Of a stretch of 64,000 nt of DNA, positions 36,089 to 46,232 are shown one piece after another. Positions within the stretch are counted from its first letter, which is position 1. Each line of letters opens with the position of its first letter. Both the position numbers and the translations under genes were made by a program. The notes below the pieces were generated by a model that searched no databases, was not told the origin of the DNA, and was given only the letters and a program-made list of their open reading frames with translations. The DNA is from Sporosarcina sp. P34 (GTDB lineage Bacteria > Bacillota > Bacilli > Bacillales_A > Planococcaceae): the NCBI RefSeq assembly GCF_002743375.1, contig NZ_PDZC01000002.1, forward strand, positions 62,001-126,000. Direction: 5' to 3'.

Positions 36089-37132
36089 TTATTTGGATTC
36101 TGTCGCTGTCATCGAATTTGCTACTGTGATCAATTCTTCTTTACTTAACATGTCGGATGCAACAAAGAACGCCATGCCATTCGCTTCCCAGTGAATAGAT
36201 TTATCCGTTAATGCCGCTACTGCGAAACCTAGATCAACTGGATCGCCCTCGATGGATACAGGCATTTGATTCAAAGGCTTTTCAGCTGGTTCCTGAATGA
36301 CAACATATTCTTTATCTCCACTGAATGTCATGATCACACGCTGACCGTTCTCAATTTCCACGCTCTTCTCCTCTGACAGTGTCGTACCTTGTAAATTAGC
36401 AACCGGATAGTAAGTTTGTTGATCTACCTTAGCCTGATCTTCCCCATCGCCTTCTTTTGCTTCTCCATCAGAATCAGCTTGGTCACCGTCTGCCTTCGGT
36501 TTATCCATTTCTACCTTGTACTCTGCAACTTTATGCTCTACGCCCAAGGAAATTTTATCGAATTTAATGGAAATCTTTTCTTCACCCGCTTCATCATGGA
36601 TCGTCACCTTGCTTGGTAACAAAGTCTTTTTATCGATATGAATTTTCTGAGTTGGTAAAAGTGACTTATGATTATTGCGTGTCGCCGTTTCAAAGATATA
36701 CTCTTTTTCCTTTTCTTCCATGACTGCTGCTTTGTCCGCCTTAATATCTTCAGCAAGCGTTCCGATCAGATACCCTTGACTGTTTTGAGCCGGCCAGTCA
36801 CTTTGGAATTTATATGTTTTACCGAGTGACGGCGTAATAACGAACACGCCTTCTTCATTACGAACGATCATTTGCGACTCTTCATTCCCCGATTGTGTCA
36901 CATTCACTTTGTAAAACTCTGGCTTAGTATGCCATACTTCCACATTGTACATCCGAGGCTCTGAACCTGTTTTGATTTCCATTGAAGCATTTAACTCATA
37001 CCCTTTTGTTTCATTCCACTTATTGCTAAGTTTCTTCATGACATCTTCTTTAGAAGGTTTACCACATCCTCCTAGTACTAACATAACGGCGACGACTGTT
37101 AACAAGATAATTTTTTTCCGCATTCTTTTCAT
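36089..37132 (-). CDS. YdcC-like (LolA-type) lipoprotein
   Basis: 347 residues from ATG 37132 (third-choice starts at 37147 TTG and 37123 ATG are possible). Lipoprotein signal VMLVLGGCGKP, then a LolA/LppX-type beta half-barrel (YELNASMEIKTG, TQKIHIDKKTLLPSKVTIHD), an acidic Asp/Glu/Gly linker around 210-235, and a C-terminal DUF4367-like domain ending in SMTATESK. Same locus as B. subtilis ydcC, between acpS and alr. Probably binds a hydrophobic ligand at the membrane; substrate unknown. Confidence 0.82.
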   Translation of the reverse strand: MKRMRKKIILLTVVAVMLVLGGCGKPSKEDVMKKLSNKWNETKGYELNASMEIKTGSEPRMYNVEVWHTKPEFYKVNVTQSGNEESQMIVRNEEGVFVITPSLGKTYKFQSDWPAQNSQGYLIGTLAEDIKADKAAVMEEKEKEYIFETATRNNHKSLLPTQKIHIDKKTLLPSKVTIHDEAGEEKISIKFDKISLGVEHKVAEYKVEMDKPKADGDQADSDGEAKEGDGEDQAKVDQQTYYPVANLQGTTLSEEKSVEIENGQRVIMTFSGDKEYVVIQEPAEKPLNQMPVSIEGDPVDLGFAVAALTDKSIHWEANGMAFFVASDMLSKEELITVANSMTATESK

Positions 37133-37217
37133 CCTTTCTCCAATCAATTCGGGTAGCTTATCTTATGAGAGGGATGAATCGATTATGCGAGCTTGTTTAA
37201 AATCTATTTAGACGCCT

Positions 37218-37574
37218 TCAGGATTCCATTAGAACCACTTGTGCAGCCGCCACACTTTGGGTATGTGTAATGCTAATGAACCCTTGAACCAGTTGACTAT
37301 GGAAGTATAATACTGGACGGCCACTTGCTTCTGAAATGATTTCAATGTCAAGAAAACTGCAACCTGTTCCGATTCCAGTCCCTCGCGCTTTTGAGAATGC
37401 CTCTTTAGCTGCGAACCGCCCCGCCAAGTATTCATTTTTACGGTGGCCACTCAATGTTTCATATACTTGCAGTTCTCTTTTAGACAATATACGCTCTCGG
37501 AATTTTGCGCCACGGCTATCCAAACGAGCTATTCGATCTAATTCCACGATGTCTAATCCAATTCCTTGAATCAA
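37218..37574 (-). CDS. acpS: Holo-[acyl-carrier-protein] synthase
   Basis: 118 residues. Transfers the phosphopantetheine arm from CoA to acyl carrier protein. Signatures GIGLDIVELDRI (metal aspartate), RFAAKEAFSKARGTGIG and SITHTQSVAAAQVV are typical. TTG at 37574 has AAGGAG nine bases upstream; eight extra codons upstream lie over that site and are rejected. Confidence 0.95.
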   Translation of the reverse strand: MIQGIGLDIVELDRIARLDSRGAKFRERILSKRELQVYETLSGHRKNEYLAGRFAAKEAFSKARGTGIGTGCSFLDIEIISEASGRPVLYFHSQLVQGFISITHTQSVAAAQVVLMES

Positions 37575-37642
37575 AATGAACAACTCCTTTCCCTTCAAGT
37601 TAAAAAATATGTATAATCAGTACAGAAGATTGAGGTGAAACC

Positions 37643-38248
37643 ATGTTTATAAGAACGGAAAACTTTTCACAATATGTTCGCGCCTATCCTGTCGTGACAT
37701 TTTTGCTCGCCTTAAATATCGGGATATTTATCTATACATTGATTCCCGGCATTGGCGATCGGCTCTTTTTATTCGGCTTGGGAGACAACTTGCTCATTGC
37801 GAACGGAGAGTATTGGCGCTTAATAACCCCTATGTTTTTGCATGGCGGTTTCACGCATTTACTATTTAACATGTTCTCGCTATTTGTTTTCGGACCAGAA
37901 CTTGAGAAAATTGCAGGGAAAGCACGGTTTATTACAGTATATATGTTAGCGGGCTTGTTCGGCGATATCGCAACATACTTCGTGCAACCCGCTGCCTATA
38001 CGCACGTCGGTGCAAGCGGTGCGATCTTCGGCGTGTTCGGCGCGTTTGGTGCGCTTGTCTATTACACGAAGCATGCGTTTCCACAGTTGAGACAAGTTAT
38101 TTTACCGATTATCGTCATTAGTGTTGTGATGACGTTTGTTGGAACGAATATCAACGTGACAGCCCACATTGCAGGCCTGCTCACAGGCTTTCTGATCGGG
38201 CTAAGCTACTTCAATCCGAAGAACATTGTCAGTTGGCGAAAAAAATAG
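37643..38248 (+). CDS. Rhomboid family intramembrane serine protease
   Basis: 201 residues, six membrane segments. Catalytic dyad S125 in HVGASGAIFGVFGAFGAL and H175 in NVTAHIAGLLTGFLIG; the L1 and helix-2 motif HGGFTHLLFNMFSLFVFGPEL is present. It corresponds to B. subtilis YdcA, divergent from acpS in the same place. ATG at 37643 has GAGGTGA six bases upstream. Substrate unknown. Confidence 0.93.
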   Translation: MFIRTENFSQYVRAYPVVTFLLALNIGIFIYTLIPGIGDRLFLFGLGDNLLIANGEYWRLITPMFLHGGFTHLLFNMFSLFVFGPELEKIAGKARFITVYMLAGLFGDIATYFVQPAAYTHVGASGAIFGVFGAFGALVYYTKHAFPQLRQVILPIIVISVVMTFVGTNINVTAHIAGLLTGFLIGLSYFNPKNIVSWRKK

Positions 38249-38259
38249 TGTAATGCAAG

Positions 38260-38290
38260 GCCAGACAAGGCGTGTCTTTGTCTGGCTTTT
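38260..38290 (+). terminator. Terminator after the rhomboid gene
   Basis: GCCAGACAA/TTGTCTGGC stem followed by TTTTCG. Confidence 0.78.
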
Positions 38291-38331
38291 CGAATGAAGA
38301 ATCGCATAGAGAGTCAATTAGTGAGCACGAA

Positions 38332-38473
38332 GGGATTTCCACTCCAGCTGGGGGACGCCTTCCAGAGGGCGTGGCCCGAGACCTCGCTAACGCTCAGTCC
38401 AGGGTCTCGAACTCACGCTGATCCTACCGGAGTCGCTCCCATCTTCCGTTGCAATCCTAATCATAAAGTGGAA
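38332..38473 (+). repeat. Interspersed intergenic repeat element, copy A
   Basis: GC-rich block with TTCCACT/AGTGGAA at its ends and motifs GGGGGACGCCTTCC and CCGGAGTCGCTCCC then CAATCC. The architecture resembles non-coding repeat units scattered in Bacillaceae and Planococcaceae intergenic regions. No open frame of significance. Confidence 0.6.
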
Positions 38474-38601
38474 TGACGTAGTTCACTCACTAGCAATAGC
38501 GTGCAAAATGTTGTTGTCTATGAACGTAGTTAAGATTAAGGACAAAACCAATTACAAACATAACTTTAATGCGCAACGTGAAGTATCTCCCACTTATACT
38601 G

Positions 38602-38735
38602 CAGGGATTGGAGCGAGAGCCGTAACGAAGGACGGCTTTTGCGACTAAAAGCGAAGCGTTAGGAGCACATCTTTGCATTAGCAGGCGGCTCACCGCGCAC
38701 CCTCAGGAAAGTGTCCCCTCAGAAGCGCAAATCCC
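38602..38735 (-). repeat. Interspersed intergenic repeat element, copy B (inverted)
   Basis: On the minus strand it begins AGGGATTTGCGCTTCTGAGG, has GGGGACACTTTCCTGAGGG, and ends CTCTCGCTCCAATCCCT, the same order of modules as copy A but in inverted orientation and diverged. The 130 bases between the copies are AT-rich and contain no gene. Confidence 0.6.
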
Positions 38736-38774
38736 TCCACTCCCCCCTTCCAGCCTCTCTACTTTCATGAAGAA

Positions 38775-38805
38775 CCAAAAACCAGACAAGTTTAGTTGTC
38801 TGGTT
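38775..38805 (-). terminator. Terminator after the YdbT-like gene
   Basis: AACCAGACAA/TTGTCTGGTT stem, six-base loop, TTTTTGG on the minus strand; overlaps the stop region. Confidence 0.8.
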
Positions 38806-40327
38806 CTATTCCTGATTCTGTGCTTTCTCGGTGAAACTCATACCAAGACAAGAACTTTTCTGCGTCCTCCTGCGGCATGTGACGAATGGCTGGGGCATCG
38901 AGTGTCATGCCAGATTTGACGTTTACCGTAAGGGTCGCGACCTTTTTTCTTCGATGGAAATAATTCTGATCTAGTTCCATTGACTGAATCCGACTTTTCT
39001 CCGTAAACACCGTCTGTCTGCTGATTGTGCGAAAACGCATCGTCAATTGTTTCGGCAAGATGGTATAGGCCGCTGTTTTGTATTGCCATATACCGTGTAA
39101 CCCTACCAATGGTAATAGTAGCAACATAAGCAATCCATATGGGAAAAAGTTGTACGAAACAAACGCTATCGGTAGAAGTGTTACAAGTAACTTAAAACGA
39201 TAATAGAAACGTTTTCCTCTTCCGCCGATTTTATTTATTGGTTCACTGAAATCCATATTTGGAAATAGCTCCTGTAATGGTTCAATCACGCTATTTCGTT
39301 TCGCTAGCGGGAAAAGTTTGATTCGCGAACCTTCACCGACTCCCCCCGCACTATTGATGATGACCGCTCCATAGCCGAATAGCTGACGGATAGGATTTTC
39401 CGTGATAGTGATGTTTTGTACACGTTTCAATGGCACTGTTACTCGCTTCTTCTCTAGCAACCCCCGCGTGATGACTAAATTATCTTTCTCACGTATGACT
39501 TTGAAACCATAATTCGCTAAGAATGTCATCGCAACAGATAACAACCAAACGATCAGGAAACCAAGTACTACTAAAATCGCTACGACGAAAACACCGATGC
39601 GGATGAAAGATTTCAGTTCTCCAAACAACCAGTCATACGGAATGAGTTCCTCAATTTGCGACAGGAATACGATCGCACCGGATAAAATAACTCCAATCCC
39701 ACCGGAAGTTGTCGCAAGCATAAGCAAGTCACGGGTCGTCATAGAGAAAATTACGGGCGCTGGTTGCTGCGCTATCTGCACCTCTTCCGGCTCTCGTATT
39801 AACTGCCACTCTATTTGATCAAATAATGCCGGTTGCGGACCTAGAACTTTCATTTTTTTCGACTGCTTAATTTCTTTTTCAATTTGTTGCGCCGCTTCCT
39901 TCGTGATTGCAGTTAATTCAGCTTCTGCATCTTTACCGGATGACGAACCTGCTGTTTCAATTTTGACCTTGACCAACTGAAATGGCCGATGAAAAATACC
40001 TTCTGTGTAATCTAGACTTTGAATACGTTCGAATGGAATGTAACGTTTTTTGCGTACAAACAAACCCGATACGATGCGCAACTCCTGGTCTTCAAACCAG
40101 TAATCAAAACGGCGCCATTTAACAATACCCGAAACTAATGTAAATACGAGAAGCACGCCAAATAAAATCAACGACCAATACTGGATATACCATGGCGCTG
40201 TACTTTCTCCCTTGAAACCATTCACAAAAACCAAGATGACGAACGGACCAATCAACTCTTTTAATGCTTTCGCCGTCTCAACAACGGCTGATATCCAATG
40301 AAGTTTATAACGTGGTTCAGACATCAT
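38792..40327 (-). CDS. ydbT: PH-domain (DUF304/bPH2) membrane protein YdbT
   Basis: 511 residues with three bPH2 domains, each opening with a pattern like RFDYWFEDQELRIVSGLFVRKKR or TRGLLEKKRVTVPLKRVQNI, separated by pairs of hydrophobic segments. The start is ATG 40327, overlapping the end of ydbS. In B. subtilis YdbS and YdbT form a pair linked to resistance to bacteriocins such as amylocyclicin. The family role is envelope protection, mechanism unknown. Confidence 0.88.
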   Translation of the reverse strand: MMSEPRYKLHWISAVVETAKALKELIGPFVILVFVNGFKGESTAPWYIQYWSLILFGVLLVFTLVSGIVKWRRFDYWFEDQELRIVSGLFVRKKRYIPFERIQSLDYTEGIFHRPFQLVKVKIETAGSSSGKDAEAELTAITKEAAQQIEKEIKQSKKMKVLGPQPALFDQIEWQLIREPEEVQIAQQPAPVIFSMTTRDLLMLATTSGGIGVILSGAIVFLSQIEELIPYDWLFGELKSFIRIGVFVVAILVVLGFLIVWLLSVAMTFLANYGFKVIREKDNLVITRGLLEKKRVTVPLKRVQNITITENPIRQLFGYGAVIINSAGGVGEGSRIKLFPLAKRNSVIEPLQELFPNMDFSEPINKIGGRGKRFYYRFKLLVTLLPIAFVSYNFFPYGLLMLLLLPLVGLHGIWQYKTAAYTILPKQLTMRFRTISRQTVFTEKSRIQSMELDQNYFHRRKKVATLTVNVKSGMTLDAPAIRHMPQEDAEKFLSWYEFHRESTESGIEPDN

Positions 40328-40796
40328 CTTTCGCCACCCTTGCAAACGTGGAAATACGGTTGCGTAGTTCATCTGCTTCTTCCGTCACAAGCGCTGGAAT
40401 GGAATGATTGGTCGCTGCGGTAGAAATTGTGATGGAGGCCAAGCCATACTTTCGTAAAATGGGTCCTTCCGCCGTATCCACATGCTGAACGCGCACCATT
40501 GGAATGAGTGTACGATTGACGATAAACAATCCATGTTGAAGCTCGATTTCCGCTTCACGTACTTCATAGCGCCAACGTTGCCAACGAATTTTCGGGAATA
40601 AATAAATTGATAAATACGCATGCACTAATACAACCACTGCAACGGCGATCATAATCCAATTTGACCAATCGAAAAAATATGATAAAAAACCTAATCCAAC
40701 TGCGATCGCTAGTATGATCATACTTTGAATCGTTCCATATAGTCTCCAAACTGTTAATCCTTTTTTGGACAGTTGATTTGAAGGTTGTCGTCTCAC
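40317..40796 (-). CDS. ydbS: PH-domain (DUF304) membrane protein YdbS
   Basis: 159 residues with two membrane segments (about 30-75) and one bPH2 domain (YEVREAEIELQHGLFIVNRT, VRVQHVDTAEGPILRKYGL). GTG at 40796 with AAGGGG seven bases upstream gives the same length as B. subtilis YdbS; 22 further codons upstream are unsupported. First gene of the ydbS-ydbT pair. Confidence 0.88.
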   Translation of the reverse strand: MRRQPSNQLSKKGLTVWRLYGTIQSMIILAIAVGLGFLSYFFDWSNWIMIAVAVVVLVHAYLSIYLFPKIRWQRWRYEVREAEIELQHGLFIVNRTLIPMVRVQHVDTAEGPILRKYGLASITISTAATNHSIPALVTEEADELRNRISTFARVAKDDV

Positions 40797-40883
40797 AAGA
40801 CCACCCCTTTTTGAATTTCTACTTTTATATACGTAACAACTGTAAAAACGTTTCACTCTCATCGATCATATCATATTCACGAC

Positions 40884-40921
40884 AAAAAAAATCCGGGCTG
40901 CTATAATGCAAGCCCGGATTT
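40884..40921 (-). terminator. cshA terminator
   Basis: Perfect 11-base stem AAATCCGGGCT/AGCCCGGATTT followed on the minus strand by TTTTTTG. Confidence 0.92.
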
Positions 40922-40935
40922 TATACATTTTATTC

Positions 40936-42450
40936 TTAGCGTTCTGAACGATTGCTACTGCTGCGTCTTGATCCGCCATCTCTTCTTGCGCCATCGCGAG
41001 GTCCGCTACTACGTCTAGTTGATCCGCCAGCTGATGAACTTCTGCCGCGTCCTCCTTGAGAACGTCCGCCACCACTACGATTACCGCCTTTATAGCCGCC
41101 ACCAGAACGTGATGAAGATGGTCTGCGTGAAGGTAGTGGTCGCTCTTCTGAAATAGTTACAGGAGTCTCGTCAACACTCTTAGTCAATGACTTAAGTGCT
41201 GCCGCCACAACTTCTTTCGCGTCATGTTTCTCAAGCAATTGTGCTGCTAATCCAGCATAATCCTCTGAATTGTTCTGTTCAATTACTTCCACCAAGGAAT
41301 CCACTGCATTTTTCTTCTGTTCAAGCAATGCCTCGTCAGAAGTTGGTGGGCGTAATGGAGTCATACGCTTCTTAGTCGTTTCCTCAACGATACGAAGGTA
41401 ACCCATTTCACGTGGTGTTACGAATGTAACAGCCACTCCGTTTTTACCAGCACGGCCTGTACGACCGATACGGTGAACATAGCTCTCTGGATCTTGTGGA
41501 ATGTCAAAGTTGTAAACGTGTGTTACGCCTGAGATATCCAATCCACGTGCCGCTACATCTGTCGCGACAAGTACATCGATTTTATTGTCTTTGAACTGAC
41601 GTAAAACTGACATACGTTTTGCTTGTGTCAAGTCACCGTGAATACCTTCAGCGATATAACCACGGATACTTAATGCGTGAGCCAACTCGTCTACACGGCG
41701 TTTTGTACGTCCGAATACGATAGCTAGTTCAGGCTGTTGAACGTTCAACAATCTTGATAGCACATCAAATTTCTCACGTTCATGAGACTTTACGAAGAAC
41801 TGTTCAATGTTCTCAACAGTCATTTCTTTTGATTTGATTTTCACCACTTCTGGGTTTTTCATGAAAGTTTCTGCAATTTTTCGGATTGGAGCAGGCATAG
41901 TCGCTGAGAATAGCAACGTTTGACGCTCGGCCGGTACGCTTGCGAGAATTGTATTGATATCTTCGATGAATCCCATGTTCAACATTTCATCTGCTTCGTC
42001 CAAAACGAGTGTTTGAACGTGATCAAGCTTCAATGTTTTACGGTTGATATGATCCAAAATACGTCCCGGTGTACCGACTACGATGTTTGGATTATTACGA
42101 AGCGCACGGATTTGACGTCCGATTTCTTGTCCGCCATAAACAGAGAGAACCTTCGCACGGCTACCGTAGCCGACTTTATAAATTTCTTCTGATACTTGGA
42201 TTGCCAATTCACGAGTTGGTGCGATGACCAGCGCTTGAACCGCAGTACTCTTTGGATCCAACTTTTCAATGATCGGAATACCAAATGCTGCTGTTTTACC
42301 AGTACCTGTTTGTGCTTGCCCGATTACATCGCGGCCTTCCATACCAAAAGTGATTGTACCTTCTTGGATTGGTGTTGCCTCTTCAAACCCCATGCGTAGC
42401 AAAGCTTTTTGTGTTGTTTCGCTAATATTTAATTCTGAAAACTTCGTCAA
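40936..42450 (-). CDS. cshA: DEAD-box RNA helicase CshA
   Basis: 504 residues. Q motif GFEEATPIQ, Walker [47 protein letters not shown] and [11 protein letters not shown] are all present. The tail from about 430 is rich in Arg, Gly and Ser with RGG-like repeats, as in CshA of B. subtilis, an RNA degradosome helicase. TTG at 42450 is ten bases from AAAGGAG, while ATG 42459 is almost touching it; homologues start MTxF. A long untranslated leader (more than 300 bases) precedes it. Confidence 0.94.
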   Translation of the reverse strand: MTKFSELNISETTQKALLRMGFEEATPIQEGTITFGMEGRDVIGQAQTGTGKTAAFGIPIIEKLDPKSTAVQALVIAPTRELAIQVSEEIYKVGYGSRAKVLSVYGGQEIGRQIRALRNNPNIVVGTPGRILDHINRKTLKLDHVQTLVLDEADEMLNMGFIEDINTILASVPAERQTLLFSATMPAPIRKIAETFMKNPEVVKIKSKEMTVENIEQFFVKSHEREKFDVLSRLLNVQQPELAIVFGRTKRRVDELAHALSIRGYIAEGIHGDLTQAKRMSVLRQFKDNKIDVLVATDVAARGLDISGVTHVYNFDIPQDPESYVHRIGRTGRAGKNGVAVTFVTPREMGYLRIVEETTKKRMTPLRPPTSDEALLEQKKNAVDSLVEVIEQNNSEDYAGLAAQLLEKHDAKEVVAAALKSLTKSVDETPVTISEERPLPSRRPSSSRSGGGYKGGNRSGGGRSQGGRGRSSSAGGSTRRSSGPRDGARRDGGSRRSSSNRSER

Positions 42451-42879
42451 AATATTCATTCTCCTTTATTTCTCCATTTGACAATTGGTTACATCTGCAA
42501 ATGAAAGCGCGGCAAATTCGAGCCATGTACTTTGAAAGTTGGGAGCGTTTCCGATATATCCATCTCTGGTTTGTTAAAAGAATCTTCTAGAAGGATTCTT
42601 GTGGTTGAGAGGGGTCATATCAATTACACTTATCGTAATTGCGTCCAGATTTTTATACAGCACAATGTAAAACCCGTGACATACAAGGAAAGCTCGGTCC
42701 TTGCCGAGCGGTGAAAACAGCAAATCATTGCTAGTCTGCCTATTATTCACCGTTTTATTCAAAAAAAAGTACTCTCCGTATAATATAACGGAAGAGTGCT
42801 GTGTAAATGTATCCAATTCCTTTGATCATTCTACCATGGCTTACACAAGACTGCAACGAATCCGCTTAAGTTCCATTAA
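42451..42879. other. Leader and intergenic region upstream of cshA
   Basis: No gene seen. On the minus strand it holds a terminator of the upstream esterase gene, then a GC stem GCTCGG/CCGAGC (42709-42692) followed by TTTCCTT, and an AAGAATC/GATTCTT hairpin (about 42600-42579) followed by TTTT. These may be attenuator-like structures of a long cshA leader; this is inference. Confidence 0.4.
42760..42800 (-). terminator. Terminator after the esterase gene
   Basis: AGCACTCTTCCGT paired with ACGGAGAGTACT (one mismatch, one bulge) and eight T on the minus strand. Confidence 0.8.
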
Positions 42880-43572
42880 TCAGTCTTCGTGCATGAATTG
42901 CAGCACTTTCGGGAACCATACATGGCGATCTTCGCTATAACAAATATGATGTTTGCCATTCTTCGAATAAATCAAGTGTTTTTCTTTTGATCCAAGTTGT
43001 TCGTATAATAACTTCGCTGTAAATGCGGGAACAATTCCATCTTGCTCCCCTTGCACGATAAAAACAGGCGTTTTGACTTGGTGATAATACCGCTGCACTA
43101 AGCGAACGACGCGTAAAAACTCTATTGCTACACGAATAGGTGTATTTGTGAGCTTATAATTATACAGATGATAAAACGAGTCTGATGGATAACTCCTACG
43201 TATAAAGGACCTGATCATGATTCCCGCATCTCCCAATAAAATACGCGGACTAATATATTTCGCCGCAGCACTTAGTAGAATTAGCTTTTTTATCGGATAG
43301 CGCAGTGCCAAATACATAGCAATCAAGCCCCCCATCGAGAAGCCGACGACTATGACGTCATCTACTTCTTTCTGTAGTTTTCGTAATGCTAATTCTGCCC
43401 CCATCATCCAGGACTTGGCGGAGCCTTTCTGTACGCCTAGATCCATTTCATGCCCCGGTAAAACAGGCACTACTATTTTCCAATTGGTGTGATTCTCTAG
43501 AAATCTTTTGAACGGTGCGATTTCAAAAGGACCGCCCGTGAATCCGTGAATGATGAGAACGCCTGTTGTCAC
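42880..43572 (-). CDS. Alpha/beta hydrolase (carboxylesterase Est30-like)
   Basis: 230 residues. Oxyanion IIHGFTGGPFE near the start, nucleophile elbow VVGFSMGGLIAMYLAL, Asp in VQGEQDGIVP and His in GKHHICYSEDRH give a complete triad. Size and layout agree with thermophilic carboxylesterases of the Est30 group that act on short acyl esters; the substrate here is unknown. GTG at 43572 overlaps the stop of murF (TTGTGA) and has GAGG seven bases upstream, so it is coupled to murF. Confidence 0.85.
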   Translation of the reverse strand: MTTGVLIIHGFTGGPFEIAPFKRFLENHTNWKIVVPVLPGHEMDLGVQKGSAKSWMMGAELALRKLQKEVDDVIVVGFSMGGLIAMYLALRYPIKKLILLSAAAKYISPRILLGDAGIMIRSFIRRSYPSDSFYHLYNYKLTNTPIRVAIEFLRVVRLVQRYYHQVKTPVFIVQGEQDGIVPAFTAKLLYEQLGSKEKHLIYSKNGKHHICYSEDRHVWFPKVLQFMHED

Positions 43573-44939
43573 AACTTTTCCTCTGCGAGTATCTCTATAA
43601 TCCGTTCCAGTTTCATTCCTCTAGACCCTTTAAACAACACCACTGTCTGATCCGTTAGTTTTGGGCGCAACGCATCCGCAAGCAATACCGTGTCATTCGC
43701 AGTCCACATAATTTCACCAGGGTAATCCTTCAACTGGTTTGACAACCACTTCATACGGGGTCCAAATAGCGCAATCCCACTTACATTCATAGTATTCAAT
43801 TCCTCCGCGAGCTCTTCGTGGTAGCGCTGTTCGTCAGTACCAAGCTCTAGCATATCCCCAAGGACAAGCCACTTGTTTTGTTTGACTGACGTTTCATCAA
43901 TAAAACGGAACGCCGCACGCATGGAAGTGGGCGCAGCATTGTATGCATCATTAATGAGTAATGAACCGTTTTTCCCCGCTATAGGTTGCATGCGCATATC
44001 CGTTAATGTAGTTTCACTCAATGACTCTTCAATTTGTTTTTCTGTTAGACCTAATTCTTTTGCGATTATAATCGCGGCTAGTGCATTCTTCACTTGATGA
44101 GAACCGTAAACCGGAATGGTAAACTGCCCATCAAGCTTACCTGTTACAGTGAATGCACTACCTTTATCGGTAGATATAATTTGTTGCGCAGTCAAATCAG
44201 CCTGTTCATAACCGAATGACACACTTCGCAAACTTGACTGTTGTTGTACTAACTCTTTTAGTAACGGTTCATCACCATCGTAAAGCAACATACCACCACT
44301 CACCAGACCGTCGATGATTTCAAACTTTGCCTTTGCAATCCCTTCGCGTGAACCTAGGTCTTGCATGTGTGCCTCACCAATATTAGTTATGACTGTAAAC
44401 TGTGGTTTAGCAAGCGTTGAAAGAAATGAAATTTCTCCAAAGCCGCTCATCCCCATTTCAAGAATAGCGACTTCTGTGTCATCTTCAACAGATAATAACG
44501 TCAATGGTAGGCCAAGCTCATTATTGAAGTTGCCTTCCGTTTTCTTGACCTTGCGATAAGGTGACAATACCCCTGCAATCAGATCCTTAGTCGACGTTTT
44601 ACCATTCGACCCTGTGACTCCGATGACAGTACACCTTAATTCACTTCGGTAGCTACGGGCCATTTGCTGTAATGCGAGCTCTGAATCCTCGACGAATAGA
44701 AGAGGTAGACCTGCCGGTGGATTAGGTTCATCTTTTAGCCAAAGCGACGCGATTGCACCTTGCTCAATCGCCCCTTTGACGTATTGATGACCATTTACTT
44801 GTTCACCTCTAAAAGGGATGAACAAGTCCCCCGCTTTCACATTCCGTGAATCGATGCAGACGCCTGTCACTTGTTGCTCTGCGATATGCTGCCCTTCTGC
44901 CTGAAGCCATTGCTGGATCGTTGATAGATTTCGTTTCAC
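43569..44939 (-). CDS. murF: UDP-N-acetylmuramoyl-tripeptide-D-Ala-D-Ala ligase
   Basis: 456 residues of the Mur ligase family. Adds D-Ala-D-Ala to the UDP-MurNAc tripeptide. Visible are CIDSRNVKAGDLFIPFRGEQ, ATP loop GVTGSNGKTSTKDLI, TEGNFNNELGLPLTLL, GMSGFGEI and INDAYNAAPTSMRA. GTG at 44939 has GGAGG seven bases upstream. Fourteen bases follow ddl, whose product it uses. Confidence 0.96.
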   Translation of the reverse strand: MKRNLSTIQQWLQAEGQHIAEQQVTGVCIDSRNVKAGDLFIPFRGEQVNGHQYVKGAIEQGAIASLWLKDEPNPPAGLPLLFVEDSELALQQMARSYRSELRCTVIGVTGSNGKTSTKDLIAGVLSPYRKVKKTEGNFNNELGLPLTLLSVEDDTEVAILEMGMSGFGEISFLSTLAKPQFTVITNIGEAHMQDLGSREGIAKAKFEIIDGLVSGGMLLYDGDEPLLKELVQQQSSLRSVSFGYEQADLTAQQIISTDKGSAFTVTGKLDGQFTIPVYGSHQVKNALAAIIIAKELGLTEKQIEESLSETTLTDMRMQPIAGKNGSLLINDAYNAAPTSMRAAFRFIDETSVKQNKWLVLGDMLELGTDEQRYHEELAEELNTMNVSGIALFGPRMKWLSNQLKDYPGEIMWTANDTVLLADALRPKLTDQTVVLFKGSRGMKLERIIEILAEEKL

Positions 44940-44953
44940 GTTTCTTCCTCCAC

Positions 44954-46015
44954 TCAGTCCATTGTATATTGTAATTGTTGTTTTTCTGTATGACGTTCTA
45001 CTGCCAGCTCAATTAACTGATCAATTAATTCTGGATAAGTCAATCCAGACTTTTGCCACAGTAATGGGAACATACTTGTCGGTGTGAAGCCAGGTAATGT
45101 ATTTACTTCATTGATCAATACTTCGTTGTCTGCCGTGACGAAAAAGTCTGCTCGTACGAGTCCTGAACAGTCGAGAACTTTAAATGCACGGATTGCCATA
45201 TCTTTCATATGTTCAGCAACTGCATTTGGCACTTCAGCTGGAATAGATAACTCTGTGCTTTGGTCTTTATATTTCGCTTCATAGTCGTAAAAGTCAGCAA
45301 CCGGACGGATTTCTCCTGCTACCGATACTTCAGGATGGTCGTTACCCAGAACCGCCATTTCAATCTCACGTGCCACAATTCCTTGCTCCACAATAATTTT
45401 TCGGTCAAACTTCAATGCTAGCTCAATCGCTTTTTGGAGCGACTCGCGATCATCCGCTTTACTAATACCTACACTCGATCCAAGGTTGGCCGGTTTGACG
45501 AACATTGGATATGTAAGTTCGTGTTCCGCTTGATCTAATAGTTGCTCAGCATGTTCTTTCCACGTACTGCGAATGAAATGGACATATGCAACTTGTGCCA
45601 ACCCAGCCTGTGCGAATAATTGTTTCATGATGACTTTATCCATACCTGCTGAAGAAGCGAGCACTCCGTTCCCTGCGTATGGAATATTTAAGACTTCAAA
45701 TAATCCTTGTACTGTTCCGTCTTCTCCGTTCGTTCCGTGAAGAAGCGGCAAAACAACATCAGGCATATCTCCATGCAAAAAACTTTCAATATGATCGGGC
45801 TGTGGTTGTTCACTTTTCAGACGTAGTGCCTCAATCTCCGTAACCGGTCCAGTCAACGGTTCCCCTTTTAGCCATTCCCCTTGCATCGTAATATAGATTG
45901 GTAATACTTCATATTTACTTAAATCAACCGCCTCTGTTACTGCGCGCGCCGTAGAAAGCGACACTTCATGCTCCGCGGATTTCCCGCCATATACTAAACC
46001 TAACCGTCTTTTCAT
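44954..46015 (-). CDS. ddl: D-alanine-D-alanine ligase
   Basis: 353 residues, ATP-grasp fold. [47 protein letters not shown]-type ATP strand [13 protein letters not shown] and [20 protein letters not shown] (metal binding) are present. Takes D-alanine supplied by Alr, whose gene lies 9 kb away. ATG at 46015 has GAGGAG five bases upstream. Operon ddl-murF-esterase. Confidence 0.96.
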   Translation of the reverse strand: MKRRLGLVYGGKSAEHEVSLSTARAVTEAVDLSKYEVLPIYITMQGEWLKGEPLTGPVTEIEALRLKSEQPQPDHIESFLHGDMPDVVLPLLHGTNGEDGTVQGLFEVLNIPYAGNGVLASSAGMDKVIMKQLFAQAGLAQVAYVHFIRSTWKEHAEQLLDQAEHELTYPMFVKPANLGSSVGISKADDRESLQKAIELALKFDRKIIVEQGIVAREIEMAVLGNDHPEVSVAGEIRPVADFYDYEAKYKDQSTELSIPAEVPNAVAEHMKDMAIRAFKVLDCSGLVRADFFVTADNEVLINEVNTLPGFTPTSMFPLLWQKSGLTYPELIDQLIELAVERHTEKQQLQYTMD

Positions 46016-46232
46016 GTAATCTCCTCACATTCCGTAGTTTTCATTCATACAGTTTACCATGAACAGTGCCAATTCATGAATGAAAAACCAACGTTCTCCA
46101 CTCTTTTTCCTTTTCGTAGAAACCAATCATTTCACAACTCGTCTATTAATGGGTGTACTTCTTAAAAAGTTTTGCGATATAATAGGTAATTATAATAAGA
46201 GAATACTAGCTTAAGAAAAGGTGATTTCATAA

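Noticed and set aside
40866..41102. Alanine- and valine-rich 78-codon frame at the 3' end of cshA
   Set aside because: It is a shadow of the Arg/Gly-rich cshA tail in another frame and overlaps the cshA terminator.
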